Shown: piece after piece, positions 1 through 8,549 of the stretch
How positions within the stretch are numbered: position 1 is the stretch's first letter
Layout of the letters: every line of letters begins with the position of its first letter
From: an uncultured Clostridia bacterium
GTDB lineage: Bacteria > Bacillota > Clostridia > Oscillospirales > Ruminococcaceae
Reading direction: 5' to 3'
DNA: 64,000 nucleotides
Assembly: GCA_947625735.1 (NCBI GenBank)
Contig: CANQPL010000009.1
Location: forward strand, 20,076 to 84,075
Notes under the pieces: generated by a model
Seen by the model: the letters and a program-made list of their open reading frames with translations, nothing else
The model's database searches: none
Told to the model about the DNA's origin: nothing
Made by a program: the position numbers and the translations under genes

Positions 1-1
1 A

Positions 2-595
2 AATCCTTTTGCACATCTTATGTACTGCGGTCTTTGCGGTCATGCAATGGTACGCAGACCATACCCCGACCGTGAAGCGGCAATGCTTTGCATATATACC
101 CAATGTCCTTGCAGATCCTCTGATATGAGTAAAACTGAGCAGCTTGTAATTTCAGCATTGCATGAGGGGTACAAAGAGTATATGGCTATGGCAGAAAATA
201 ACGTTAAGCTCCCGCCGTCAAATGAAAGTGAGCTTGAGCTGATTAGTTCTGAAATAAAGAAAGCGGAAAAACAGCAGTCCAAGCTGTATGACCTGCTTGA
301 ACAAGAAATATACACGCCCGAAGTATTTACCGAGAGGAATAAAATTATAAGTGAGAAGTTATCAGATCTGCGTTTCAGAGCCGAACAGCTTAAAAATAAA
401 AAAACGAGCAGCATCTCTCCGAGAGAAGCTGCGATGGCAATAAAAAATGTTATTGATAATTACTATAGCTGTACCTGTGCAGAGGAAAAAAATGATCTTC
501 TGAAAACTGTCTGCGAAAGCATAAGCTATGCTAAGCAGGAAGGCGGCAGATGGGCAGCATCTGATGCTGTATGTAAGATCACATATATTTTTTAA
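2..595 (+). CDS. Large serine recombinase, C-terminal part (5' end lies outside the window)
   Basis: Frame stays open to the window edge (NPFAHLMYCGLCGHAMVRR..., recombinase zinc-ribbon with CxxC), then a coiled-coil-like C-terminus; typical of the C-terminal half of large serine recombinases. Confidence 0.8.
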   Translation, partial: NPFAHLMYCGLCGHAMVRRPYPDREAAMLCIYTQCPCRSSDMSKTEQLVISALHEGYKEYMAMAENNVKLPPSNESELELISSEIKKAEKQQSKLYDLLEQEIYTPEVFTERNKIISEKLSDLRFRAEQLKNKKTSSISPREAAMAIKNVIDNYYSCTCAEEKNDLLKTVCESISYAKQEGGRWAASDAVCKITYIF

Positions 596-597
596 TA

Positions 598-816
598 TCA
601 TTGATATGATAAATGAGCAAGTTCTTCCGTACCGATATCCGTCATAATTCCCTGCACCTGAGGATAGGGAGCGGTATATCTCTGACAGAGATATCTCTGA
701 GAAGCGGCAAGCTCGCCGTCAGGACCTCCGAGCTGAGTAATTATCATCTTAGCAAGGGCGGGATTTTTGTTTTTTATTTTGACGGGGTATTCCAGCTTTT
801 TTTCATATAACCACAT
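598..816 (-). pseudogene. cotJC: Truncated spore coat protein CotJC (N-terminal ~70 aa only)
   Basis: MWLYEKKLEYPVKIKNKNPALAKMIITQLGGPDGELAASQRYLCQRYTAPYPQVQGIMTDIGTEELAH matches CotJC (Mn-catalase family) N-terminus; ORF stops right after EELAH at the recombinase gene boundary. Confidence 0.85.
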
Positions 817-818
817 GA

Positions 819-1073
819 TCAGTTAGCCTCCTTTTCCCACGGCGCAGGACCCTTTACCCACTCAAAGACATTATCGCAGTCGGAGTCGATAGGTGTCAGA
901 GGACCGTAAGCCGCAATATATGCATCGGCTGCCTGCTTTCTTAAAGCCTTGTATTTTCTGAAAGCGGAAAGACCGTTTTGACAGGTGGGGTGGGTATCAA
1001 GATAAAGCGTAAGCTCATAAAGATAAAAATCATACATCTGAATGGCACGCATGAGTCTTATTTTATTTTCCAT
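819..1073 (-). CDS. cotJB: Spore coat protein CotJB
   Basis: Size and motifs (YDFYLYELTLYLDTHP...; AYGPLTP) and position between cotJA and cotJC. Confidence 0.85.
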   Translation of the reverse strand: MENKIRLMRAIQMYDFYLYELTLYLDTHPTCQNGLSAFRKYKALRKQAADAYIAAYGPLTPIDSDCDNVFEWVKGPAPWEKEAN

Positions 1074-1278
1074 ATTTCAGGACGCCCTCCTTACCGTAGA
1101 ATGGCAGATCAAGAGAGGGAAAGATCGTCCCCTTTGCAAGGGCGATGTTTTCCGCATACGTTTCCTCCCACTGCTGGAATGGCACATATGCCATAGCGTA
1201 TGGCGTTTCTGACGGGAATTTTCCCTTAGGACTGTCAAGCCCCTCTGCGCTGCATTTGCCGTTTGCATTGCTGTACAT
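1063..1278 (-). CDS. cotJA: Spore coat associated protein CotJA
   Basis: Short ORF with AMAYVPFQQWEETYAENIALAKGTIFPSLDLPFYGK, typical CotJA; overlaps cotJB start. Confidence 0.85.
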   Translation of the reverse strand: MYSNANGKCSAEGLDSPKGKFPSETPYAMAYVPFQQWEETYAENIALAKGTIFPSLDLPFYGKEGVLKYGK

Positions 1279-1731
1279 CTGCTTACTCCTTTCGCTGTTC
1301 GTTTCGGAAGCGATGAAAGGCTTCCATTTTCATTATATGAAAGCCGTCTGAATATGACACGATACCGCAGAAAATTATGACGGTGAAAAAATTCCGATAA
1401 TGCAAAAAAATCGTAAAAATGCACATATTTCCCATGATAATTTCTATTGTTCCTCATGGAACATAATTTTTCGGAAAAATCTGCTCGGCACAGTTTCTGC
1501 CGTGAATATACACAGACAGAGAATTTATCATCTTGTCCTGTGATAAGTGCCCGCATACCGGCATATGTCATGAAATTTAAAGTCAGAATTCTTTCGGAAA
1601 ATAAAGCCTGAGGTCGGAAAATAACCTGTATTTTCAATGAAGAAAATCTAAAAATGCAAGTCCAAAGAAAAAATAATGCAAAAATTTACAAAATGTTCTA
1701 AAAAAACTAAATCTATCACTGAAAACAAATA

Positions 1732-1760
1732 TTGACATAAGAAGATTTAAGTGGTATGAT
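1732..1760 (+). promoter_or_regulatory. Sigma-A-type promoter upstream of the ATP-grasp operon
   Basis: TTGACA (1732-1737), 17 nt, TATGAT (1755-1760). Confidence 0.8.
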
Positions 1761-1791
1761 ATTTATATAATGAATATGCAAAAAATCAAGC

Positions 1792-1832
1792 AACGGCGCT
1801 TAAAGGTTTTGTGCTTTAAGTGCCGTTTTTTT
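1792..1832 (+). terminator. Intrinsic-terminator-like hairpin in the 5' leader (possible attenuator)
   Basis: AACGGCGCTTAAAG-gttttgtg-CTTTAAGTGCCGTT followed by a T run; lies between promoter and RBS of the ATP-grasp gene. Confidence 0.75.
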
Positions 1833-1863
1833 GCGCAGACTATTCCGGAGGGTGGTAATACAT

Positions 1864-3213
1864 ATGACGATAGCCGCTGCAGGAAGCAAAAGAAGCGAAC
1901 CCGTTGTGACGGTAGCCGATGCGGGGGAGATAAATGATCTTCTCCGAAGATACGGTGTGAAGTTCGGCATTTATAAAAACGGGCAGTTCAAGGAGCAGCT
2001 TTTTCCGTTTGACCCGATACCGAGGATCATCGGGGCAGAGGATTTTTCACGCATTGAAAGGGGACTTATCCAGCGTGTCCGTGCGCTCAACAAGTTCCTG
2101 TTTGACATCTATCACGAAAAGAATATAATTTCCGACGGCATTGTACCTGAGGATTTTGTCTACATATCAAGCGGGTACCTGCCCCAGTGCGAGGGCATCT
2201 CTCCGCCGAACGGGATCTACAGCCATATTTCGGGTATAGATCTGGTTCAGGGCAAGGACGGCGAATGGTATATCCTTGAGGATAATCTCAGGATACCCTC
2301 GGGTGCGTCCTATCCGCTTATTGCAAGAGAGCTGACACGTGCGGCTTCTCCCGGGGCATTTACGGGCAGCGATATTATAGACAACCGTGACTATGCCGCA
2401 CTTCTCAGAGAAACTATGGACTATGTAAACTGCGGCGGTATCAATGCTATCCTTACCCCGGGCAGGTACAATGCCGCATACTTTGAGCATTCATATCTTG
2501 CGGAGCTGACGGGTGCTGCGCTTGTTCAGAATGACGAGCTTTTTGTAGAGGATAACATTCTTTATCAGAAGACCTATTCGGGGGACAAAACAAAAATAGG
2601 CGCACTTTACAGACGTATCTCTGATGAATATCTTGATCCGCTGACCTTTGAACCCTCATCACTTATCGGCATACCGAATCTTATGGAGGCATATCGCTCG
2701 GGAAATGTGGCAGTTATAAACGCTCCGGGAAACGGCGCTGCGGACGATAAGGGCATATATTATTTTGTTCCGAAGATGATAAGCTATTATCTGAGCGAAG
2801 AGCCTGTGCTTAAAAATGCGCCTACCTATCTTCCTTATTATGAGCAGGACAGAGAATATGTTCTTGATAATTTATCACGGCTGGTAATAAAGGACGTAGC
2901 GGAGGCGGGAGGCTACGGAGTGGTATTCGGGCGAGATCTGGACGCATCTGCTCTGGCAGCTTTCAGGGATACTATTATAAAAGAGCCGAGACGCTTTATA
3001 GCTCAGGAGGTCATTGACTTTATGGATCTTCCCATTATCGAAAACGGTAATGAGGTCATGCGCAAGGCGGATCTGAGAGCATTTGTGCTTTCGGGAAAGA
3101 CAACACGGGTGTGGGCATCGGGGCTGACCCGATTTTCACGTGATCCCGATTCATTTGTAGTAAATTCATCTCAGGGAGGAGGCTTCAAGGATACATGGGT
3201 ACTATCTCGATAG
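1864..3213 (+). CDS. Circularly permuted ATP-grasp family protein (DUF404/DUF407 type)
   Basis: Long ORF; start chosen at ATG after GGAGGGTGGT; LEDNLRIPSGASYPLIARELTR and VIKDVAEAGGYGVVFG motifs; followed by alpha-E and transglutaminase genes as expected. Confidence 0.85.
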   Translation: MTIAAAGSKRSEPVVTVADAGEINDLLRRYGVKFGIYKNGQFKEQLFPFDPIPRIIGAEDFSRIERGLIQRVRALNKFLFDIYHEKNIISDGIVPEDFVYISSGYLPQCEGISPPNGIYSHISGIDLVQGKDGEWYILEDNLRIPSGASYPLIARELTRAASPGAFTGSDIIDNRDYAALLRETMDYVNCGGINAILTPGRYNAAYFEHSYLAELTGAALVQNDELFVEDNILYQKTYSGDKTKIGALYRRISDEYLDPLTFEPSSLIGIPNLMEAYRSGNVAVINAPGNGAADDKGIYYFVPKMISYYLSEEPVLKNAPTYLPYYEQDREYVLDNLSRLVIKDVAEAGGYGVVFGRDLDASALAAFRDTIIKEPRRFIAQEVIDFMDLPIIENGNEVMRKADLRAFVLSGKTTRVWASGLTRFSRDPDSFVVNSSQGGGFKDTWVLSR

Positions 3214-3914
3214 AACACGGCGACAGGCTTTTCTGGCTTGGCAGATACGCCGAAAGAGTTTTTACCACAATTAAATCCCTTGAAAGATTATACGATAAGC
3301 TGATAGACAAGGATCCTCAGCACTACATCAAATATCTGGAGTGCTTCGGTCTTACCGATACATTTGGCAGCGGGGAGAGTTTTCTTCACAGCTTTATATT
3401 TGATAAGGACAACTGCTGCTCGGTATCCTACAGTCTGGAACGGGCATATGATAACGGCATACTGCTCCGTGAGGAGATAACCTCTGAGGCGCTTGCCTAT
3501 ATCCAGCTTGCAATGGACAGTCTGGAAAAAGCGGATCTGTCCGAAAAAGGGCTTGTGGTGTCACTGCTGCCCGTAGAGGATATTCTTTACAGTTTCTGGG
3601 GCTGCATTTATGATGCTGTTTATGATGAGGAGATCAAAAATATCATACTCTGCGGAAAATCGGTAGAGCGTCTGGAGCTGTATGTGCGGCTCAGATACCG
3701 CAAGGAGCTTATTGACCGTGAATTTGTAAGACTTTGCAGAAATCTTTCCCATATCCCGAAAAATACGCCTTACCGCTACAATACGGCGCAGCTTTCGGTG
3801 CTTGTGGAGATAATACAGTCAAAGAAGGGTTGCAGAGGACGGGAGTCAGAGGTACTCACCGCACTGGGCAGACTTTTTGAGCCTGTAAAACAGACAGGGA
3901 GGGTCATACTGTGA
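3195..3914 (+). CDS. Alpha-E domain protein (DUF403)
   Basis: ISIEHGDRLFWLGRYAERVFTTIKSLERLYD; overlaps end of ATP-grasp ORF. Confidence 0.85.
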   Translation: MGTISIEHGDRLFWLGRYAERVFTTIKSLERLYDKLIDKDPQHYIKYLECFGLTDTFGSGESFLHSFIFDKDNCCSVSYSLERAYDNGILLREEITSEALAYIQLAMDSLEKADLSEKGLVVSLLPVEDILYSFWGCIYDAVYDEEIKNIILCGKSVERLELYVRLRYRKELIDREFVRLCRNLSHIPKNTPYRYNTAQLSVLVEIIQSKKGCRGRESEVLTALGRLFEPVKQTGRVIL

Positions 3915-4690
3915 AACGGCTGAAATTTTCCTTTTCAACAAAGCTGACATTTGATAATTATGTACACGATCACAGCTTTGCGCTGCGTTTTACGCCAATA
4001 GAAAGTCCCGCTCAGCACCTTTCGGCATTTGAAGCGGATATATCTCCCTTTGTATCGGTGAAGAATACCTCAGATGCTTTCGGTAATACCGTTACCTGCG
4101 GATTTATCCGCAAGGAACACCGTTTTCTGGATTTTGAGATAGCAGGGATCGCACAGGTGGACTGCACAGTGCCGAAAACGGACTTCATGCCCTGTTACCG
4201 TTATCAGACAGCATACACAAAGCCCGATGCAGCACTGAGAGAGTTTTACCGTTTTACGGCGGAGGACTGCACTTTCACAGACCCGTTTGAAAGAGGAATG
4301 TACTTTTCGGATAAGCTGAGCGGACATATGCGCTATGAAAAGGGCGTGACGAATACAAAGACAACTGCCGCAGAGAGCTTTGCATTAAAGGCGGGGGTAT
4401 GTCAGGATCATGCTCACATACTGCTGTCGCTTTTGAGAATGGATAACATTCCCTGCCGCTATGCAGCGGGACTTGCCTGCTGTGACGGCGAAACACACGG
4501 CTGGACAGAGCTGTGGGACGGCACACGCTGGAGGGGTATCGACCCTGCAAACAACTGTCCTGTTACAGATGATTATATCGTGCTGTCACAGGGCAGGGAT
4601 TTCAGTGACTGCGCCATTGACAGGGGAGTAATGTTCGGACAGTATACAAATCAGTTACAGCTTATCACATCAAGCGTAATGCAAATATGA
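3911..4690 (+). CDS. Transglutaminase-like cysteine protease family protein
   Basis: Catalytic-type motifs GVCQDHAH, THGWTELW, GIDPANN; GTG start overlapping upstream stop. Confidence 0.9.
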   Translation: MKRLKFSFSTKLTFDNYVHDHSFALRFTPIESPAQHLSAFEADISPFVSVKNTSDAFGNTVTCGFIRKEHRFLDFEIAGIAQVDCTVPKTDFMPCYRYQTAYTKPDAALREFYRFTAEDCTFTDPFERGMYFSDKLSGHMRYEKGVTNTKTTAAESFALKAGVCQDHAHILLSLLRMDNIPCRYAAGLACCDGETHGWTELWDGTRWRGIDPANNCPVTDDYIVLSQGRDFSDCAIDRGVMFGQYTNQLQLITSSVMQI

Positions 4691-4747
4691 AAATACTGCA
4701 CTGAGCGGGGACATACCCCGCCCGGGGCTTCAGGGAGGAAATATCGG

Positions 4748-5692
4748 GTGGTAAAAACAATAGCACAGGCTTCACTGGGAGTACACGAGAAGCTGATGAT
4801 ACGCAAGAACACCATAAGAAACGGCAGTTCAAAGCAGCGTCTTAGCATCGTGACGGGTATACACGGCGATGAGCTGGAGGGACAGTATCTCGCTTACCTT
4901 ATCGGAAGCCGTCTCAGGGAAAAAATAGAATATTTAAACGGCACTGTAGACATCTATCCTGCCATGAACCCGTTGGGGATAGATTCCATAACACGGGGAA
5001 TCCCCCTTTTTGACATTGACATGAACCGCATCTTTCCCGGCTCTGAGGAGGGAACTATGCCCGAGGCGCTGGCGGCATCGGTTATAAATGATCTTAAAGG
5101 CTCAGATATATGCATTGATGTTCATTCAAGCAATATTTTTTTAATGGAAATACCTCAGATCAGGATAAGCGTTCCTACAGCAGAAGTCCTTGTACCCTAT
5201 GCCAAAATGCTTAATGTAGATTTTATCTGGGTACACGAATCAGCCACGGTACTTGAATCCACACTTGCTCATACTCTCAATTCCATGGGAACGAAAACAC
5301 TTGTTGTGGAAATGGGTGTCGGTATGAGGATAACAAAGGAATACTGTTTTCAGGTATTTGACGGAGTGTTCAATCTTATGAAAAATATCGGAATGTGGAG
5401 CGGGGAAACTGTGCCTGTAAGAGAGCCTGTTATCTCCCTTAACCGCTCTGTCGGCTTTGTCAATTCAGATGCGGCGGGCATATTCGTGCCCTGTGCAAAA
5501 TTCGGGGATCATGTGGAAAAGGGTCAGCTCATAGGTCAGGTGCTTGATCCTCTCAACGGAAGTCCTGCTGCGGATATAAAGGCTGTTTGCAGCGGAATGA
5601 TATTTACATTAAGAGAGTATCCCGTTGTATACGGCGGCTCTCTGCTGGCAAGGATACTTATGTCTGAGAGTGAGGAAAAGTGCCATGAATAA
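4748..5692 (+). CDS. Succinylglutamate desuccinylase/aspartoacylase (M14) family protein
   Basis: GIHGDELEG (HxxE zinc site), CIDVHSS, TLVVEMGVG motifs. Confidence 0.85.
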   Translation: MVKTIAQASLGVHEKLMIRKNTIRNGSSKQRLSIVTGIHGDELEGQYLAYLIGSRLREKIEYLNGTVDIYPAMNPLGIDSITRGIPLFDIDMNRIFPGSEEGTMPEALAASVINDLKGSDICIDVHSSNIFLMEIPQIRISVPTAEVLVPYAKMLNVDFIWVHESATVLESTLAHTLNSMGTKTLVVEMGVGMRITKEYCFQVFDGVFNLMKNIGMWSGETVPVREPVISLNRSVGFVNSDAAGIFVPCAKFGDHVEKGQLIGQVLDPLNGSPAADIKAVCSGMIFTLREYPVVYGGSLLARILMSESEEKCHE

Positions 5693-6611
5693 GGAGATAA
5701 TATTTACACTTCGCTCTCCGTACAGAGAGAATATGGACGTTGTGGGATACCGTTTCGGCTCGGGAGAACGCTCTGCGGCAATTGTCGGCTCATTCAGGGG
5801 AAACGAGATACAGCAGATGTATGTCTGCTCACAGCTTGTAAAGATCCTCAGACGCCTTGAGGAAACAGGTCAGATCGTAAAGGGCAAGGAGATAATGGTT
5901 ATCCCCTGTGTGAACTATTATTCCATGAATATCGGCAAGCGTTTTTGGCCAATGGATAACACCGATATAAACAGAATGTTCCCGGGCTATGATATGGGGG
6001 AAACAACACAGCGTATTGCAGACGGCGTATTTGCACGTTTGCAGGGATATGAATACGGCATACAGCTTGCCAGCTTCTATCAGCCGGGCAATTTTCTGGG
6101 TCATGTGAAGATGATGGAAACAGGGTTTACAGACAAGGAGCTTATGAAAAAATTCGGGCTTCGCTACGGGATAGTCCGTGAGCCTCGTCCCTACGACACC
6201 ACCACTTTAAATTATAACTGGCAGATCTGGGAAACAAAGGCATTTTCGGTTTATTCGGGCAGCACGGACAGGATAGACGAAAATGCGGCACGTGAATCCA
6301 TTGATGCCATACTGAGGTTTTTAAACGGTACGGGTATAATCACAAGGAAGGTGCGCCCGGGATATCTTACAAGCATAATACCCGAAAGCAATGTGGCGCA
6401 GATACATACCGAAACGGCGGGCATTTTTGTGAGCATGACCGAAACGGGCAGGGAAGCGGCTGAAAATGACGTCATAGGGAAAATAGTCGATCCCTTTGAC
6501 GGTGAAACGCTTTCGCTTATACGTACACGATTTAGCGGGATAGTCTTTTTCGAGTACGACTCGCCGCTGATAAATGAGCATACCGTGGTTTTCAAGATAA
6601 TAAGAGAATAA
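5685..6611 (+). CDS. M14 deacylase-like paralog lacking zinc ligands
   Basis: Same fold landmarks (DINRMFPG, C-terminal barrel-like half) but RGNE in place of HGDE; ATG overlaps upstream stop. Confidence 0.8.
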   Translation: MNKEIIFTLRSPYRENMDVVGYRFGSGERSAAIVGSFRGNEIQQMYVCSQLVKILRRLEETGQIVKGKEIMVIPCVNYYSMNIGKRFWPMDNTDINRMFPGYDMGETTQRIADGVFARLQGYEYGIQLASFYQPGNFLGHVKMMETGFTDKELMKKFGLRYGIVREPRPYDTTTLNYNWQIWETKAFSVYSGSTDRIDENAARESIDAILRFLNGTGIITRKVRPGYLTSIIPESNVAQIHTETAGIFVSMTETGREAAENDVIGKIVDPFDGETLSLIRTRFSGIVFFEYDSPLINEHTVVFKIIRE

Positions 6612-6624
6612 AAGCAGATATTCG

Positions 6625-6656
6625 GAGCAGGATAAGAAGGTTATCCTGCTCTTTTT
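6625..6656 (+). terminator. Intrinsic terminator
   Basis: GAGCAGGATAA-gaagg-TTATCCTGCTC + TTTTT. Confidence 0.85.
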
Positions 6657-6796
6657 AAAAAATAACAAGAAATTTTATAATATATTCAAAATTAAAGCTG
6701 AAAAAAGAGGAAAATTATCTTGCATTTTCCGATAAATTATAGTATAATAAGATTGATTATAAAATATTTAAAGCAGCTTCTTTTTGAAAGGAAGGT

Positions 6797-7204
6797 ATGT
6801 TCATGGAAATGGAATGGAGCTATGTGGGTGCGGTAGTTATATCCGGACTTGTCATAGTTTTTACGGCTCTTCTGCTCCTGATACTTGCAGTATGGCTCAT
6901 GGGAGAGATATTTGCGGTTATCAAGGGCGAAAAGAAAAAGAAGATAAAGCCCGAGGACAGAGAAGCCCCTGCGCCTGTTGTCCGTGTGCCTGTTGTTACA
7001 GAGCCTGCCGTGCAGGCAATACCCGCCGTGACCGATACAGAGTCTGAGGACGAGATAGCGGCAGTTATTGCGGCGGCAGTGGCGGCAATGTCAGCAGAGA
7101 GCGGCAAGGCTATGAAGATAAAGAGTATCCGTCCCGCAAGAGGCAGAGTGCGCACAAATGCATGGGCGGGAGCGGCGGCAAGCGAAGCCACCCGCACATT
7201 TTAA
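6797..7204 (+). CDS. Oxaloacetate decarboxylase gamma-chain-like protein
   Basis: Single N-terminal TM, charged linker, A/V/P-rich middle, immediately upstream of the beta subunit. Confidence 0.7.
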   Translation: MFMEMEWSYVGAVVISGLVIVFTALLLLILAVWLMGEIFAVIKGEKKKKIKPEDREAPAPVVRVPVVTEPAVQAIPAVTDTESEDEIAAVIAAAVAAMSAESGKAMKIKSIRPARGRVRTNAWAGAAASEATRTF

Positions 7205-7226
7205 AGAAAGGGGAAGTGCTGTCTGA

Positions 7227-8426
7227 ATGTTTACTATCTTTCTTAATACCATATCCGATCTCATAGCGTCCTCGGGGCTTGCCTCAATGACAATAGAAAA
7301 TGCGGCTATGATACTTATTGCGTTTTTGTTTATGTGGCTTGCCATCAAGCATAAATTCGAGCCGCTGCTTCTGCTGCCTATCGCATTCGGAATGCTGCTG
7401 ACGAATCTTCCCAACACGGGAATGTATCACCCGGAGCTATGGAACATAAACTCCGGAGAGGAGATAAGCTACAGCGATGTTCTCCATGAAGGAGGACTTC
7501 TTGACCTTTTGTACATGGGAGTAAAGTTACAGATATATCCTGCGCTCATATTTCTCGGTATCGGCTGTATGACCGATTTTGCTCCCCTTATCGCAAACCC
7601 AAAGAGCTTTCTGCTCGGAGCGGCTGCACAGGCGGGAATATTTCTGACATTTATCGGAGCGGCTGCATTCGGCTTTAACGGCAATGAAGCGGGAGCTATC
7701 TCCATTATAGGCGGTGCGGACGGTCCTACGGCGATTTATGTATCGAGCCTGCTTTTAAACGGCGGAGGATACAAGGTAGAGGTAGGTACTATTGCACTGG
7801 CGGCATATACCTACATGGCGCTTGTACCTCTTATCCAGCCGCCCATTATGAGGGCGCTTACCACCAAAAAGGAGCGCCTTGTCAGAATGACCCAGTTAAG
7901 AGCGGTATCCAAGACGGAAAAGATCATATTCCCCATAGCGGTAACGGTCATAATCGCACTGCTTGTACCCTCGGCAGCACCTCTTGTAGGAATGCTTATG
8001 CTTGGAAATCTCTTTAAGGAAAGCGGCGTGGTAGACAGACTTTGCAAGACCGCACAGAATGAGCTTATGAATATTATAACCATTTTCCTCGGTATCTCCG
8101 TAGGTGCTACAACTGTAGCCGAGAAGATAATTTCCATAGATTTTCTTAAAGTCATCGTTCTCGGTGTAATTGCGTTCAGTGTAGGAACGGCGGCAGGCGT
8201 GCTTTTCGGAAAGCTCATGTATGTTGTGACGGGCGGCAAGGTAAATCCCCTTATCGGTTCTGCGGGAGTATCGGCAGTGCCTATGGCTGCAAGGCAGTCC
8301 CAGAAGGTGGGTGCGGAAGCCGATCCCACAAACTTCCTGCTCATGCACGCAATGGGACCCAATGTAGCGGGCGTTATCGGTTCGGCAGTAGCTGCGGGTG
8401 TGCTGCTCAGTATCATACCCCACTAA
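7227..8426 (+). CDS. Na+-pumping decarboxylase beta subunit (OadB/GcdB/MmdB family)
   Basis: SIIGGADGPTAIYVSS, FESGV..L, MHAMGPNVAGVIGSAVAAG motifs; multi-TM. Confidence 0.9.
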   Translation: MFTIFLNTISDLIASSGLASMTIENAAMILIAFLFMWLAIKHKFEPLLLLPIAFGMLLTNLPNTGMYHPELWNINSGEEISYSDVLHEGGLLDLLYMGVKLQIYPALIFLGIGCMTDFAPLIANPKSFLLGAAAQAGIFLTFIGAAAFGFNGNEAGAISIIGGADGPTAIYVSSLLLNGGGYKVEVGTIALAAYTYMALVPLIQPPIMRALTTKKERLVRMTQLRAVSKTEKIIFPIAVTVIIALLVPSAAPLVGMLMLGNLFKESGVVDRLCKTAQNELMNIITIFLGISVGATTVAEKIISIDFLKVIVLGVIAFSVGTAAGVLFGKLMYVVTGGKVNPLIGSAGVSAVPMAARQSQKVGAEADPTNFLLMHAMGPNVAGVIGSAVAAGVLLSIIPH

Positions 8427-8549
8427 AAATTATAACATTTTACGTTCATACTGTGTACAGGCGTGTACACAGATAAGGAGGCGGACAAGAGATTATAAAA
8501 GCGGATAATGCGTGAATTTTCGGAAATGTTAAGAAGGAGGAATTTTTAG

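Noticed and set aside
1077-1637. 186-aa minus-strand ORF over cotJA and its upstream region
   Set aside because: Overlaps cotJA in a different frame, with no recognisable family and no RBS; the cotJA call explains the region better.
7811-8423. Minus-strand ORFs of 201 and 175 aa
   Set aside because: Antisense to the clear decarboxylase beta subunit; no independent support.
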